This document shows, piece after piece, positions 36,046-44,715 of a DNA stretch of 64,000 bases. Location: the NCBI RefSeq assembly GCF_034372165.1, contig NZ_CP139698.1:1736001-1800000 (forward strand). Reading direction: 5' to 3'. A program made the position numbers and the translations under genes. The stretch is from Christiangramia sp. OXR-203. Lineage in GTDB: Bacteria > Bacteroidota > Bacteroidia > Flavobacteriales > Flavobacteriaceae. How positions within the stretch are numbered: the first letter of the stretch is position 1; each line of letters starts with the position of its first letter. The notes under the pieces are model-generated. The model was given only the letters and a program-made list of their open reading frames with translations. It had not been told where the DNA came from and made no database searches.

Positions 36046-38232
36046 CTATTTCTTTTTAGCGGATTGTACGAGTTCCAATTGAGCCATGCCAACTGAAGTG
36101 GTGAAAATTCCATAATTTACTAGAGCTTTGTCTTTTTCTATTTTATCGATCGTTCCAACTGCTTTTCCATCTTCGAGCCGAACACGATCCCCAATCTTTA
36201 ATTTAGCTTTTGGTTTATTGGCTTCCTGCTTCTTTAATTGCGTCTCTTTTTTCTTCTCTTCTTTTTTCTTTTCTCGAATAGGTTCAATTTTTTTCTGAAC
36301 CTCTTTTTTCAGCTGTTCTTCTTTATTTCTCTTTGCTTTAAGTTTCTTGGCGCTTTCTTTTTTTCGTTTGGAATTCTCTATTTCCACCAGCTTTATAAAT
36401 TCTCCAATAAGCTCTTTTTTCTTCTTATTGCTGAAGTATTTTTCACTTAGATCATTCACCTTTTGACCAAGGTAGATCATACGTTGATTGCTGTCATAAA
36501 GCTCCTGATAGCTTTCCAGTTTCTGCTGAATTCTGGTGTTTGTTTCTTCCAGCTTTTCTTTTTCTGCAGCGGCCTTTTGCTCTTTGGTCTTAAGGCTATC
36601 GGTTGTTTTTCTAAGGTTGGAGCGCTCCTTCTGAAGGTTCGCAATACTTCGATCAAATCTAATCTTACCACGCTCAACCTTCTTTTTGGAACGATTAATA
36701 AGGCTATAAGGAATTCCGTTTTTCTGTGCAACTTCAAACGTGAAAGAACTTCCGGCTTCTCCAACCTGTAGTTTATATATTGGCTCCAGCGTTTTATTAT
36801 CGAACATCATATTCGCATTGCTCATTTCTGGTAATTCATTGGCCAGTTTCTTCAGGTTAGCATAATGTGTCGTAAGTATACCGAAGGATCCTTTTTCATA
36901 GAATACCTCCAGGAATGTTTCAGCTAAAGCACCACCAAGTTCTGGGTCACTTCCCGTACCAAATTCATCAATTAGAAACAATGTTTTGTCATCACATTTC
37001 CGGAGAAAGTAATTCATGTTTTTAAGTCGGTAGCTATACGTACTAAGGTGATTTTCTATAGATTGATTATCACCAATATCGGTAAGAACTTTTGAGAACA
37101 GGCACATTCTACTATACTCATGAACCGGAATGAGCATTCCGCTTTGAAGCATGACCTGCAAGAGTCCAACCGTCTTAAGTGTGATACTTTTACCACCTGC
37201 GTTTGGACCTGAAATAACCATTATTCGGTTATTAGCACCTAGTTCAATGCTTTGTGGAAACGTTTTCTCGTTCTTTTTCTTATTATTCAGAAGTAATAAT
37301 GGGTGGTAGGCATCCTTCAGAAATAGTTCCCGATCCTTAGTGATCTTTGGTAAGATCCCTTCGATCTTATAAGCGTATTTAGCCTTGGCAGCGATCACGT
37401 CCATTTCACTTAGAAGATCCTGATGCTCTACTAGAACTTCGCGATAGGGTCTGGTAAATTCTGTTAGTTCTTTTAAGATTCGTTTGATCTCTTCCTTTTC
37501 CTCGTATTCTAAATTGTTCAGCTCCCGGGTGAATCGATGAGTAGCTTCCGGCTGAATATAAACAATACTGCCGGTTTTGGAATTTCCCATGATCCCGCCT
37601 TTTACCTTACGGCGATACATGGATTTTACAGCGAGCACCCGCACATTCTCTACAACACTTTCTTTGATCTCGTCTAGATACCCATAACCGTTGTAAGTAG
37701 TTAAGGCTGAATTGAAACTTATATTTATCTGCCCCTTTACAGCATTGATCGATCTTCGCAACTGCTGCAAATACGTGGAAGCATCATCTTTCATTTCTCC
37801 AAACCTATCAATAACTGAATTAATCCTTTCTACAAGGCTTAGGTCATATTCCAGATGTGAAACAGTCTCAGACAAAGCGGGATAGAGATGCTTATTTTTT
37901 CTGAAGAATTTCAGATGATTGTTCACCGTTTCATTTAATGAAGAAATCTTTCTGAAACCTCCAATTTCCAAAACCGACTCTTCTATAGCCAGTAATCGAA
38001 GCTCAGGTTCAATACTGTCGAATCCATGATTCGGGATCGCTTCATCCTGAGTTTTGGATTTAACAAATTCGTTGGTTTGATCGAGTCCAAAAACGGTTTT
38101 CTGAAAACTCGGGTATGGTTGGATCTTAAGAGCCTTCTCTTTTCCTTGTCCTGTAATGCAAAGTTCGCTTACCTGTGCGCATACTACCGGAAATTCCAAA
38201 TCATCAAGACTCCTGGAACTAATTTTTATCAT
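36046..38232 (-). CDS. mutS2: MutS2-type DNA-binding ATPase, lacking an Smr domain
   Basis: 728 residues. The layout is MutS2: helical core and clamp (~1-320), ATPase with Walker A GPNAGGKS (residues ~340-347), Walker B LFLIDEFGTGSDP (~420) and a TTHY switch. A long Lys/Glu-rich coiled coil follows (~520-670), then a small KOW-like beta domain (KIGDRVRLEDGKAVGTI). MutS2 proteins usually end in an Smr nuclease domain; none is present. MutS2 acts on recombination intermediates or collided ribosomes rather than mismatch repair. It is divergent from ung with a 47-nt gap holding promoter boxes for both. Confidence 0.9.
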   Translation of the reverse strand: MIKISSRSLDDLEFPVVCAQVSELCITGQGKEKALKIQPYPSFQKTVFGLDQTNEFVKSKTQDEAIPNHGFDSIEPELRLLAIEESVLEIGGFRKISSLNETVNNHLKFFRKNKHLYPALSETVSHLEYDLSLVERINSVIDRFGEMKDDASTYLQQLRRSINAVKGQINISFNSALTTYNGYGYLDEIKESVVENVRVLAVKSMYRRKVKGGIMGNSKTGSIVYIQPEATHRFTRELNNLEYEEKEEIKRILKELTEFTRPYREVLVEHQDLLSEMDVIAAKAKYAYKIEGILPKITKDRELFLKDAYHPLLLLNNKKKNEKTFPQSIELGANNRIMVISGPNAGGKSITLKTVGLLQVMLQSGMLIPVHEYSRMCLFSKVLTDIGDNQSIENHLSTYSYRLKNMNYFLRKCDDKTLFLIDEFGTGSDPELGGALAETFLEVFYEKGSFGILTTHYANLKKLANELPEMSNANMMFDNKTLEPIYKLQVGEAGSSFTFEVAQKNGIPYSLINRSKKKVERGKIRFDRSIANLQKERSNLRKTTDSLKTKEQKAAAEKEKLEETNTRIQQKLESYQELYDSNQRMIYLGQKVNDLSEKYFSNKKKKELIGEFIKLVEIENSKRKKESAKKLKAKRNKEEQLKKEVQKKIEPIREKKKEEKKKETQLKKQEANKPKAKLKIGDRVRLEDGKAVGTIDKIEKDKALVNYGIFTTSVGMAQLELVQSAKKK

Positions 38233-38245
38233 ATCAATTTTTCCC

Positions 38246-38253
38246 TACATTTG
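38246..38253 (+). promoter_or_regulatory. Candidate -7 box for ung
   Basis: TACATTTG, an exact TAnnTTTG match 26 nt before the ung ATG. Confidence 0.5.
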
Positions 38254-38261
38254 AGGTTCTA

Positions 38262-38269
38262 CAAAGTTA
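38262..38269 (-). promoter_or_regulatory. Candidate -7 box for mutS2
   Basis: The minus strand reads TAACTTTG, an exact TAnnTTTG match 29 nt before the mutS2 ATG and only 8 bp from the ung box. The two polymerases would compete for the same DNA. Confidence 0.5.
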
Positions 38270-38279
38270 CTCAATTCTC

Positions 38280-38945
38280 ATGAACGTAAGAATAGATCAA
38301 AGCTGGAAAAAAGTTCTAAATGCTGAATTTGAAAAGGACTATTTCAAGAATTTAATTCAATATGTAAAAAAAGAGTATACGGAATATAAATGTTTTCCTC
38401 CAGGCAGTGAGATTTTCGCTGCTTTTGATCATTCTACTTTTGATAATACCAGGGTAGTTATCCTGGGTCAGGATCCATATCATGGAGTAGGGCAGGCGAA
38501 CGGTTTGTGTTTTTCTGTTCGTGATAATGTCCAGATTCCTCCTTCGCTAATCAATATTTTTAAGGAGATCGAGACTGATCTAAATAAACCCGCGCCTTCC
38601 AACGGAAACCTGGAAAGATGGGCAGATCAAGGCGTACTTTTATTAAATGCTACCTTAAGTGTGCGAGCTCACCAGGCTGGTTCCCACCAAAATAAAGGCT
38701 GGGAAGTCTTTACAGATGAAGTGATCAGACTAATTTCCCAAGAAAAAGAAAATGTTGTTTTCATGCTTTGGGGTGGATATGCCAAGAAAAAATCCAAGCT
38801 AATCGATAGTTCCAAACATCTTATTTTAACCAGTGGTCATCCTTCACCATTAAGTGCAAATAGAGGATACTGGTTTGGAAACAAACATTTTAGTAAAGCC
38901 AACAAGTATTTGCAATCAAAAGGGAAAAATCCAATTAACTGGTAA
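38280..38945 (+). CDS. ung: Uracil-DNA glycosylase (family 1)
   Basis: 221 residues, standard length. The catalytic water-activating loop is GQDPYHG with Asp65; the uracil-binding LLLNATLSVRAHQAGSHQNKGW and the minor-groove loop SGHPSPLSANRG (with the catalytic His) are intact. The enzyme removes uracil from DNA to start base-excision repair. It faces away from mutS2 and shares its short upstream region. Confidence 0.97.
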   Translation: MNVRIDQSWKKVLNAEFEKDYFKNLIQYVKKEYTEYKCFPPGSEIFAAFDHSTFDNTRVVILGQDPYHGVGQANGLCFSVRDNVQIPPSLINIFKEIETDLNKPAPSNGNLERWADQGVLLLNATLSVRAHQAGSHQNKGWEVFTDEVIRLISQEKENVVFMLWGGYAKKKSKLIDSSKHLILTSGHPSPLSANRGYWFGNKHFSKANKYLQSKGKNPINW

Positions 38946-38964
38946 GCAAACTCAATAATTGCAA

Positions 38965-39531
38965 TTAGAATCTATATCCAAGGTTGACCATAAACTGACC
39001 AGCTATTGTTGGTGATCTCTCACTGAACAAGTTTCTTCCTATACCACCGCTTAGGTCTAATAAAAAACCACCTTTAGAAACAAACTTACCGCCCAAACCG
39101 AATCCTATGGCAAAGTCGGTATAGTCATAAGTATCATAAATATAATCGTCAACGCCTGCGTCGTAGTAATATCCATCTTCATATTCACCATTGGATAACA
39201 TTCCAAAACCATGAACATAAAATCCACGCGCATATTTAGAACTAAAGAAATGCTTGTATTTCCCGGTTAATGAGAGCTCTTTATAATAAGCATCATTGAG
39301 ATAATCATCCTTAGTTGGATGGTAAAAAGCTTCGATCGCCCAGGTAGAATTTTCAGAAATTATGCGTTCATAGGTAATATCCACGATACCGAAGGCAACG
39401 AGATTGAAAGCATTCAGACTTAATTCTTGATTTCCGGATTCCCTTGAAATTGCGCTGGAAATACTGTCGTTGGTCTGGCTAAAGCCCAGAGATGTAGCTG
39501 CTAAAAGCAAGCAGGTAAGTAAGAATTTCAT
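38965..39531 (-). CDS. Outer-membrane beta-barrel protein, hypothetical
   Basis: 188 residues. A signal peptide (MKFLLTCLLLAATSLGFSQ) precedes a barrel-like sequence with alternating aromatics (FNLVAFGIVDITYERII, KYARGFYVHGFGML, YTDFAIGFGLGGKF) and a C-terminal strand ending FMVNLGYRF. It resembles DUF3575-type porins. A Tyr/Asp-rich loop (residues ~116-138) could bind cations. It lies 12 nt after the solute-binding-like gene, so it may be in the same transcript. Confidence 0.8.
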   Translation of the reverse strand: MKFLLTCLLLAATSLGFSQTNDSISSAISRESGNQELSLNAFNLVAFGIVDITYERIISENSTWAIEAFYHPTKDDYLNDAYYKELSLTGKYKHFFSSKYARGFYVHGFGMLSNGEYEDGYYYDAGVDDYIYDTYDYTDFAIGFGLGGKFVSKGGFLLDLSGGIGRNLFSERSPTIAGQFMVNLGYRF

Positions 39532-39543
39532 TTAAGAGGTAGA

Positions 39544-40404
39544 TTATTTAGCCCTGAAATTATGAATTAATTCCTTACAATCTACTTTTTCGGAAATAAG
39601 TTTAAGTCTTTTTAAATAGTCCTGAACTTCAATTAGATCCTGATTGGCAATTTGCTGCTGACTCCAATGGGTGAGATCAAGCCATTTACGGATATCTTCC
39701 AGTTTCTGTCCGTATCTTTTTGCCAGTTCAACATCTATATTTTTCTGAATTTTAAAATCGCTTGTTTCAGTATTCAAAACATCCAGCATTTGAACAAGCT
39801 CATCAGGTTTTTCATCGATCGCATTTTGAGAAGCGGCAATAACAAAACAAGGCCATGGAGTAGGGCAGTCGGCAATAAGTCTGAAGGTATTATTGTCTAC
39901 CAGAGGTTTTGTAGTAAAATGTTCCCACATAAAATACTGTGCATCATCCTGTCTTAAAGCTTCAATAGCTCCATTTAAATTGTGAACGATTTCGAATTTT
40001 AGTGAATCTGTATTCCACCCAACATTTTCAGCATTTACATAGGCCATTAGATGTGAGCCACTTCCTTCACGGCTAATCGCAGCCTTTGAACCCTTAAGGT
40101 CATTTATGTTTTTAAAGGAAGATCTACCATCCACATGAATTCCCCAAATAAGCGGACTTCCAATATAATTCTGAATGATCTTACTTTGATTACCATTTAT
40201 AATATCACGAGTTATACCTTCTGTTAGTATAACTGCTACGTCTATTTCCTCTTCCCGAAGCAAATTACACATCGCTCCTGTACCTTCCGGAACTTCTCTC
40301 CATTCGAGGTCTATTCCTGCTTCTGTGAATTTGTTATTCTCTATACAGCGATGCCAGGGTAAATTAAAATGCTCCGGTACACCACCAACTTTGATCTTAG
40401 TCAT
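39544..40404 (-). CDS. NMT1/THI5-like solute-binding-fold protein without signal peptide
   Basis: 286 residues. The fold is a type II periplasmic-binding protein of the SsuA/NMT1/TauA type: GGVPEHFNLPWHRC start, GAMCNLLREEEIDVAVILTEG, and SKAAISREGSGSHLMAY, a typical hinge and ligand-loop pattern. There is no signal peptide or lipobox: the protein begins MTKIKVGGV directly at the first strand. No ABC permease or ATPase lies nearby. It is therefore probably a cytosolic ligand binder or an enzyme of the THI5/menaquinone-MqnA-like superfamily. It overlaps the 3' end of ppk1 by 8 nt, suggesting co-expression with polyphosphate synthesis. Confidence 0.75.
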   Translation of the reverse strand: MTKIKVGGVPEHFNLPWHRCIENNKFTEAGIDLEWREVPEGTGAMCNLLREEEIDVAVILTEGITRDIINGNQSKIIQNYIGSPLIWGIHVDGRSSFKNINDLKGSKAAISREGSGSHLMAYVNAENVGWNTDSLKFEIVHNLNGAIEALRQDDAQYFMWEHFTTKPLVDNNTFRLIADCPTPWPCFVIAASQNAIDEKPDELVQMLDVLNTETSDFKIQKNIDVELAKRYGQKLEDIRKWLDLTHWSQQQIANQDLIEVQDYLKRLKLISEKVDCKELIHNFRAK

Positions 40405-42460
40405 TTGAATGCTTTTCTTTTAAGTAGTCATAAATCGCATATTGCGAACGCACTGTCTCCTCGTTATCTTCTTTCTGAACATAGGTATTGGTTTCGTCTT
40501 TATCCTGAATACGAGCTTTCACATTATCCCTTAACTGAAGATGTAGTATATCTTTAAATTCGTTGAAAATATCTTCATCCAGCACTGGAGAAATAACTTC
40601 GATCCTGCGATCAAGATTACGACTCATCCAGTCTGCACTCCCATAAAACATCTTTTCGTCACCACCATTTTCAAAAAGATAGATTCTACCGTGTTCCAGA
40701 AAACGATCAACTACACTGGTGATATAAATATTTTCACTCATCCCTTCAACTCCTGGAATTAGACAGGTAAATCCGCGTATCAGCATTCTAATTTCTACAC
40801 CCGCTTCGCTCGCCCGGTACAACAACTCGATCATTTCATCATCTTCAAGGCTGTTCATCTTGGCAGTAATCTTCGCCTTTTTACCATCTCTGGCATTTTC
40901 GATCTCGTTGTAGATAAGTTTGGTGAATTCCTGCCGTGTAGAAAATGGAGAGATCAAAAGGTTCTTTTCTCTTGGTATGATTAGTTCCCCTTCCAGTACT
41001 TTGAATAGGCGGTCGAGTTCTTTGGTGATCAGTTTATTTGCTGTAAAGATTGCATGATCGCAATAGATTTCAGAGGTTTCTGCATTGAAATTTCCCGTAC
41101 CAATATAAGCATATCGTACAGTTTCACCCTTCTCCTGCCTTTTTACCAGCATGATCTTGGAATGTACTTTTACCTTTGGAAAAGAATAGATTACATGAGC
41201 GCCTTTTTCTTCAAATTTTCTTCCCCAGCTAATATTGTTTTCCTCATCGAATCTTGCTTTGGCTTCCACAAAAACAGTAACACTTTTACCGTTTTCCAAC
41301 GCCTGCATTAGAGAGTTAGTCAGCTTAGATTCATCGGCTACCCGATAAAGAGAAATACTAATATCAGTGACCTGGTCATCTGCTGCGGCCTGTTCTACAA
41401 ATTTCTCTACATAGTCAAAAGACATAAAAGGAAAATGCAACGCCTGATCTTTCTCTAAAATAGATTTAAAGTAATCATTACTTTTTTCAAGGGTTTTATG
41501 GGGTAGAGGTGGTAGCTTTTTAAAATGAAGATCGCTATTGCTACTTGGGTCAGGAAAAGTAAAGAAGTCTTTAAAATTATGATATTTACCTCCCGGCATC
41601 ATATCGATCTTCCCTAATTCCAGAAGTTTCCTGATTTTTCTATGAACAGGATCGGGCATGCTTGCATCATAAAGTAATCTCGTAGGCTGTCCATCTGTTC
41701 TTTGCTTTAAAGATTCATAGATCTTTTCTGCCAGTACGCCTTCATATATATCGTCAATATATAATTCAGCATCACGGGATAATTTGATTTCATAAATTCC
41801 TGTAATATCGCTTTCAGGAAAAATTTTAAACAGTTGATGTCTTAAAATTTCATCTAAATAAGTGATCTGATGTTTATCTGCTTCATCCTTAAAAGTTACG
41901 AATCGGCCACATTCTTCTACCGGTATATTAACAATGGCTAATTTATTTTCATCTTTAAAAGTAACCAGAAAATAAAGGATAGAATTTTTTAAAAATAGCT
42001 CATTTTCTTCATTCAGATTAACAAGTATTGGATCTAAATGTTGCTGAATGTTCTCCTTAAAATAATCTTCAGCAAAGGCCTTTTGCTTTTGATCGTAATG
42101 ATCTGCCTCCAGTAAGAATATATTGTTCGCCGCTAGTTCCGGAATGATCTGTTTTTTATAGATATCACCAAACTGATTTTGTTGCTTTTTAACTTCTTCG
42201 ATGATCTGCTTAGTGATCCTTGAAGGTTTGAGGGCTAGTTTTTTCCTGATACTTTTCTTCACCCGTTTCATTTGGCGGAGTTGAGAAACACGTACACGGA
42301 AATACTCATCCAGGTTGGAAGAAAAAATTGCCAGGAATTTCATTCTGTCGTAAAGAGGATTAATTTTATCTGCAGCCTCCTGTAGAACCCTTTCGTTAAA
42401 ACTCAACCAGTTTAGATCTCGGTGTCTAAAACGGTTTTCATTAGGTTGCGACATGGACAT
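40397..42460 (-). CDS. ppk1: Polyphosphate kinase 1
   Basis: 687 residues, the usual Ppk1 length; ATG 42460 or 42454 both fit. Signatures are the N-terminal RDLNWLSFNERVLQEA, SNLDEYFRVRVSQLRQM, and the two phospholipase-D-like halves with KVKVHSKIML (containing the autophosphorylated His), YIGTGNFN and a C-terminal MLIRGFTCLIPG. The enzyme polymerises ATP gamma-phosphate to polyphosphate. It precedes and overlaps the solute-binding-like gene. Confidence 0.96.
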   Translation of the reverse strand: MSMSQPNENRFRHRDLNWLSFNERVLQEAADKINPLYDRMKFLAIFSSNLDEYFRVRVSQLRQMKRVKKSIRKKLALKPSRITKQIIEEVKKQQNQFGDIYKKQIIPELAANNIFLLEADHYDQKQKAFAEDYFKENIQQHLDPILVNLNEENELFLKNSILYFLVTFKDENKLAIVNIPVEECGRFVTFKDEADKHQITYLDEILRHQLFKIFPESDITGIYEIKLSRDAELYIDDIYEGVLAEKIYESLKQRTDGQPTRLLYDASMPDPVHRKIRKLLELGKIDMMPGGKYHNFKDFFTFPDPSSNSDLHFKKLPPLPHKTLEKSNDYFKSILEKDQALHFPFMSFDYVEKFVEQAAADDQVTDISISLYRVADESKLTNSLMQALENGKSVTVFVEAKARFDEENNISWGRKFEEKGAHVIYSFPKVKVHSKIMLVKRQEKGETVRYAYIGTGNFNAETSEIYCDHAIFTANKLITKELDRLFKVLEGELIIPREKNLLISPFSTRQEFTKLIYNEIENARDGKKAKITAKMNSLEDDEMIELLYRASEAGVEIRMLIRGFTCLIPGVEGMSENIYITSVVDRFLEHGRIYLFENGGDEKMFYGSADWMSRNLDRRIEVISPVLDEDIFNEFKDILHLQLRDNVKARIQDKDETNTYVQKEDNEETVRSQYAIYDYLKEKHSND

Positions 42461-42527
42461 TATTTTGTTTAATCAAAAATACAAAGTAAGCCATGCAGAG
42501 CTTTTAATATATTGTTAAATAAGCTGT

Positions 42528-43397
42528 CTAAGCAACGATCCGTTCAAGACAGTATTTAATAAGATTATCCACAAGTTTTTTAGGATCTGCTGAAAATTCT
42601 CCGGTAGCTCTGTTCGCCAATACGGCGTTCATAGAAACTGCATGATGTCCCAGTAATTTGGACATCCCGTAAATTCCTGAAGTTTCCATCTCAAGATTGG
42701 TAATAGACCTTCCGTTAAAATTGAAGGCGGCGATATTTTGGTTCATATCTGCCTCAGGAATGGAGTTTCGAAGCACTCTTCCCTGTGGTCCATAGAAACC
42801 AATATTCGTAGCAGTAAAACCTTTGACAGTATCTTTAGATGAGAATTTCTCGATGAGTCGATTGCTTCCTTCGACTACATATGGATATGCTTTTTTAGAA
42901 GACCAGTTCGTTTGCTTTACAAATTCTTCAGCATAATTAGCCTGTAAAAAACTATCACTTTCATAGAAATACATAAGACCATCAAAGCCCATTGCAAGTT
43001 CACTTACCAGAAATGAATCTAATGCGATATCTTCTCTAATAGAACCGGTGGTACCAATTCTAATAATTTCCAAAGCTTTAAGATCATTCTTAACTTCTTT
43101 CTTCTGCAGATCGATATTTGCCAGCGCATCCAGTTCGGTTAAAGCGATATCAATATTATCGGTTCCCATTCCTGTAGACATTACGGTGATTCTTTTTCCA
43201 TCCAGAAGACCAGTATGAGTACAGAATTCACGTTTTATTCGCGTGATCTCGATCTTATCAAAATAGGCACTGATTCTTTCTACTCTCGCCGGGTCACCTA
43301 CGGTAATTACTGTATCTGCGATTTCGTGTGGTAGTAAACCAAGGTGATATATGGAACCGTCCTCATTGAGGATCAATTCTGAAGCTTTTAAACTCAT
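42528..43397 (-). CDS. Nucleoside phosphorylase (uridine-phosphorylase-like)
   Basis: 289 residues of the PNP/UDP phosphorylase family: VGDPARVERIS phosphate loop (residues ~33-43), STGMGTDNI (~74-82), GTTGSIRE (~114-121) and the ligand segment NLEMETSGIYGM. The Glu-Met-Glu stretch binds ribose in this family. Base specificity (uridine versus purine) is not clear. It lies one base after the DUF1835 gene and belongs to a minus-strand run from 45672. Confidence 0.9.
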   Translation of the reverse strand: MSLKASELILNEDGSIYHLGLLPHEIADTVITVGDPARVERISAYFDKIEITRIKREFCTHTGLLDGKRITVMSTGMGTDNIDIALTELDALANIDLQKKEVKNDLKALEIIRIGTTGSIREDIALDSFLVSELAMGFDGLMYFYESDSFLQANYAEEFVKQTNWSSKKAYPYVVEGSNRLIEKFSSKDTVKGFTATNIGFYGPQGRVLRNSIPEADMNQNIAAFNFNGRSITNLEMETSGIYGMSKLLGHHAVSMNAVLANRATGEFSADPKKLVDNLIKYCLERIVA

Positions 43398-43398
43398 T

Positions 43399-44328
43399 CT
43401 ATAATTTTAATAATCGGTTCAATTCAGGATCATAGAGAAAATCGAATTTTCGAACTCCGCCATAAATCTGTTCATTTGAAAGTTCACGATAGAAGTTCTT
43501 TTTCCCATTTAATACCTGAATTCCTTTATCAGTAAGTTGTATTTTATTTTCGTTTTCAGAAAAGAACAGGGAGAGCCTGTCCAGTTTTCTTTGCATCTGG
43601 CTATCGCTATACCCATAGTAACCCTGATGCTGAAGAGCGTATCCCAGTAAATGATTTCTACTTGTAATCTCTCTTGACTCTATAAGCTTTAAAATGTTTC
43701 TGTCAAGGGAGTTGATCCCTGTCTTACTATTTGGAAACCTTTCAATATGCGCTCTTATGCAGCTTGATAAATACTCAAAATTAGACTTGGTCTTGATTTG
43801 TGCTTTTAATTTTAAAGGATCTTCACCACAATACAGTTCCCAAATCAACAATGCAACTTCAATATCTTCAGAAGTTAATGCAATGCTGTTTTCATAATGG
43901 TTCTTTAATTCCGAAATTGATAGCTGGCATAAAGGTTGAAATTCCTTGTCGCCCTTGAGTTTTTTGCTACACACAAGAAATACGGGCATATCCATTTTCT
44001 TGTTCGCTAGCACCTGAATAGCAGCAAGCATATTGATATGGCAAAAAAGATCATACTCGAACCACAGATAGACTTTGTCATAGTCATCCATGGCTTTTAA
44101 TCTTTCAACTTCAGAAATAAACCGTTCTTCATAATTTTCCGCAGAGATATCGTATGCCTTCAACAGGAATTTCTTGCGCATTTTGAAGAACTTGTCATTA
44201 AGCTTCCTGTTTGTAGGACCTTCACATAAAAGTTCGCGCCATATAATCAATTCACCCGGTAAGTTTAGCTCCTGCATTTGCCCGGCCAAACCATCACCGT
44301 TCACTATATGTAAAGTCTTTTCGCTCAT
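43399..44328 (-). CDS. DUF1835 domain-containing protein
   Basis: 309 residues. The N-terminus matches DUF1835 (HIVNGDGLAGQMQE, IWRELLCEGP), with a following acidic/aromatic core (VYLWFEYDLFCHINML). A helical C-terminal half with winged-helix-like character (QMQRKLDRLSLFF...LTDKGIQVLNG) may bind nucleic acid. The function of the family is not known to me. Spacing suggests an operon with the SUI1 factor upstream (27 nt) and the nucleoside phosphorylase downstream (1 nt). Confidence 0.82.
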   Translation of the reverse strand: MSEKTLHIVNGDGLAGQMQELNLPGELIIWRELLCEGPTNRKLNDKFFKMRKKFLLKAYDISAENYEERFISEVERLKAMDDYDKVYLWFEYDLFCHINMLAAIQVLANKKMDMPVFLVCSKKLKGDKEFQPLCQLSISELKNHYENSIALTSEDIEVALLIWELYCGEDPLKLKAQIKTKSNFEYLSSCIRAHIERFPNSKTGINSLDRNILKLIESREITSRNHLLGYALQHQGYYGYSDSQMQRKLDRLSLFFSENENKIQLTDKGIQVLNGKKNFYRELSNEQIYGGVRKFDFLYDPELNRLLKL

Positions 44329-44355
44329 ATTTGAGATATAAAAAACGTGCTGAAA

Positions 44356-44712
44356 TTAACCTCCAACACGTTTAACCTGATATCCTTGTTTTTGCAGGAT
44401 CTGCATTATTTTTTCACGATCGTCACCCTGAATAATTATTTCTCCATCCTTGGTACTACCGCCAACGCCACATTTTTTCTTCAGTAATTTCCCTAGCTTT
44501 ATGAGTTCTTCTTCAGGACCCTGGTAATTCTTGATGATAGTCACCGTTTTACCGCCTCTTCCTTTATTACTGAAATGTGCTTCTAATTGCTGATCCTCTG
44601 GAGCGAGTTCTTCCTGGGAATCTCCATTGGTATATGATGTTTCATCAAATTCATCATTGGTCGAAAACACGAAACCTCCCAGATCTTCCAGACCTAATTT
44701 CTTTTTCGCCAT
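44356..44712 (-). CDS. SUI1/eIF1-like translation factor (YciH family)
   Basis: 118 residues. The C-terminal ~75 residues are the SUI1 fold with GRGGKTVTIIKNY (~52-64), KKKCGVGGSTKDGEIIIQGD (~88-107) and a basic end QGYQVKRVGG. The N-terminal ~45 residues are acidic and probably disordered. Bacterial SUI1 proteins (E. coli YciH) influence start-codon selection fidelity in vitro; the physiological role is unclear. It is encoded 3 nt after the Fe(II)/2OG oxygenase gene. Confidence 0.9.
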   Translation of the reverse strand: MAKKKLGLEDLGGFVFSTNDEFDETSYTNGDSQEELAPEDQQLEAHFSNKGRGGKTVTIIKNYQGPEEELIKLGKLLKKKCGVGGSTKDGEIIIQGDDREKIMQILQKQGYQVKRVGG

Positions 44713-44715
44713 TAT

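Noticed and set aside
36238-36771. Phe/Leu-rich plus-strand open frames antisense to mutS2
   Set aside because: They are the complement of the Lys/Glu-rich coiled coil of MutS2 and look membrane-like only by codon reversal.
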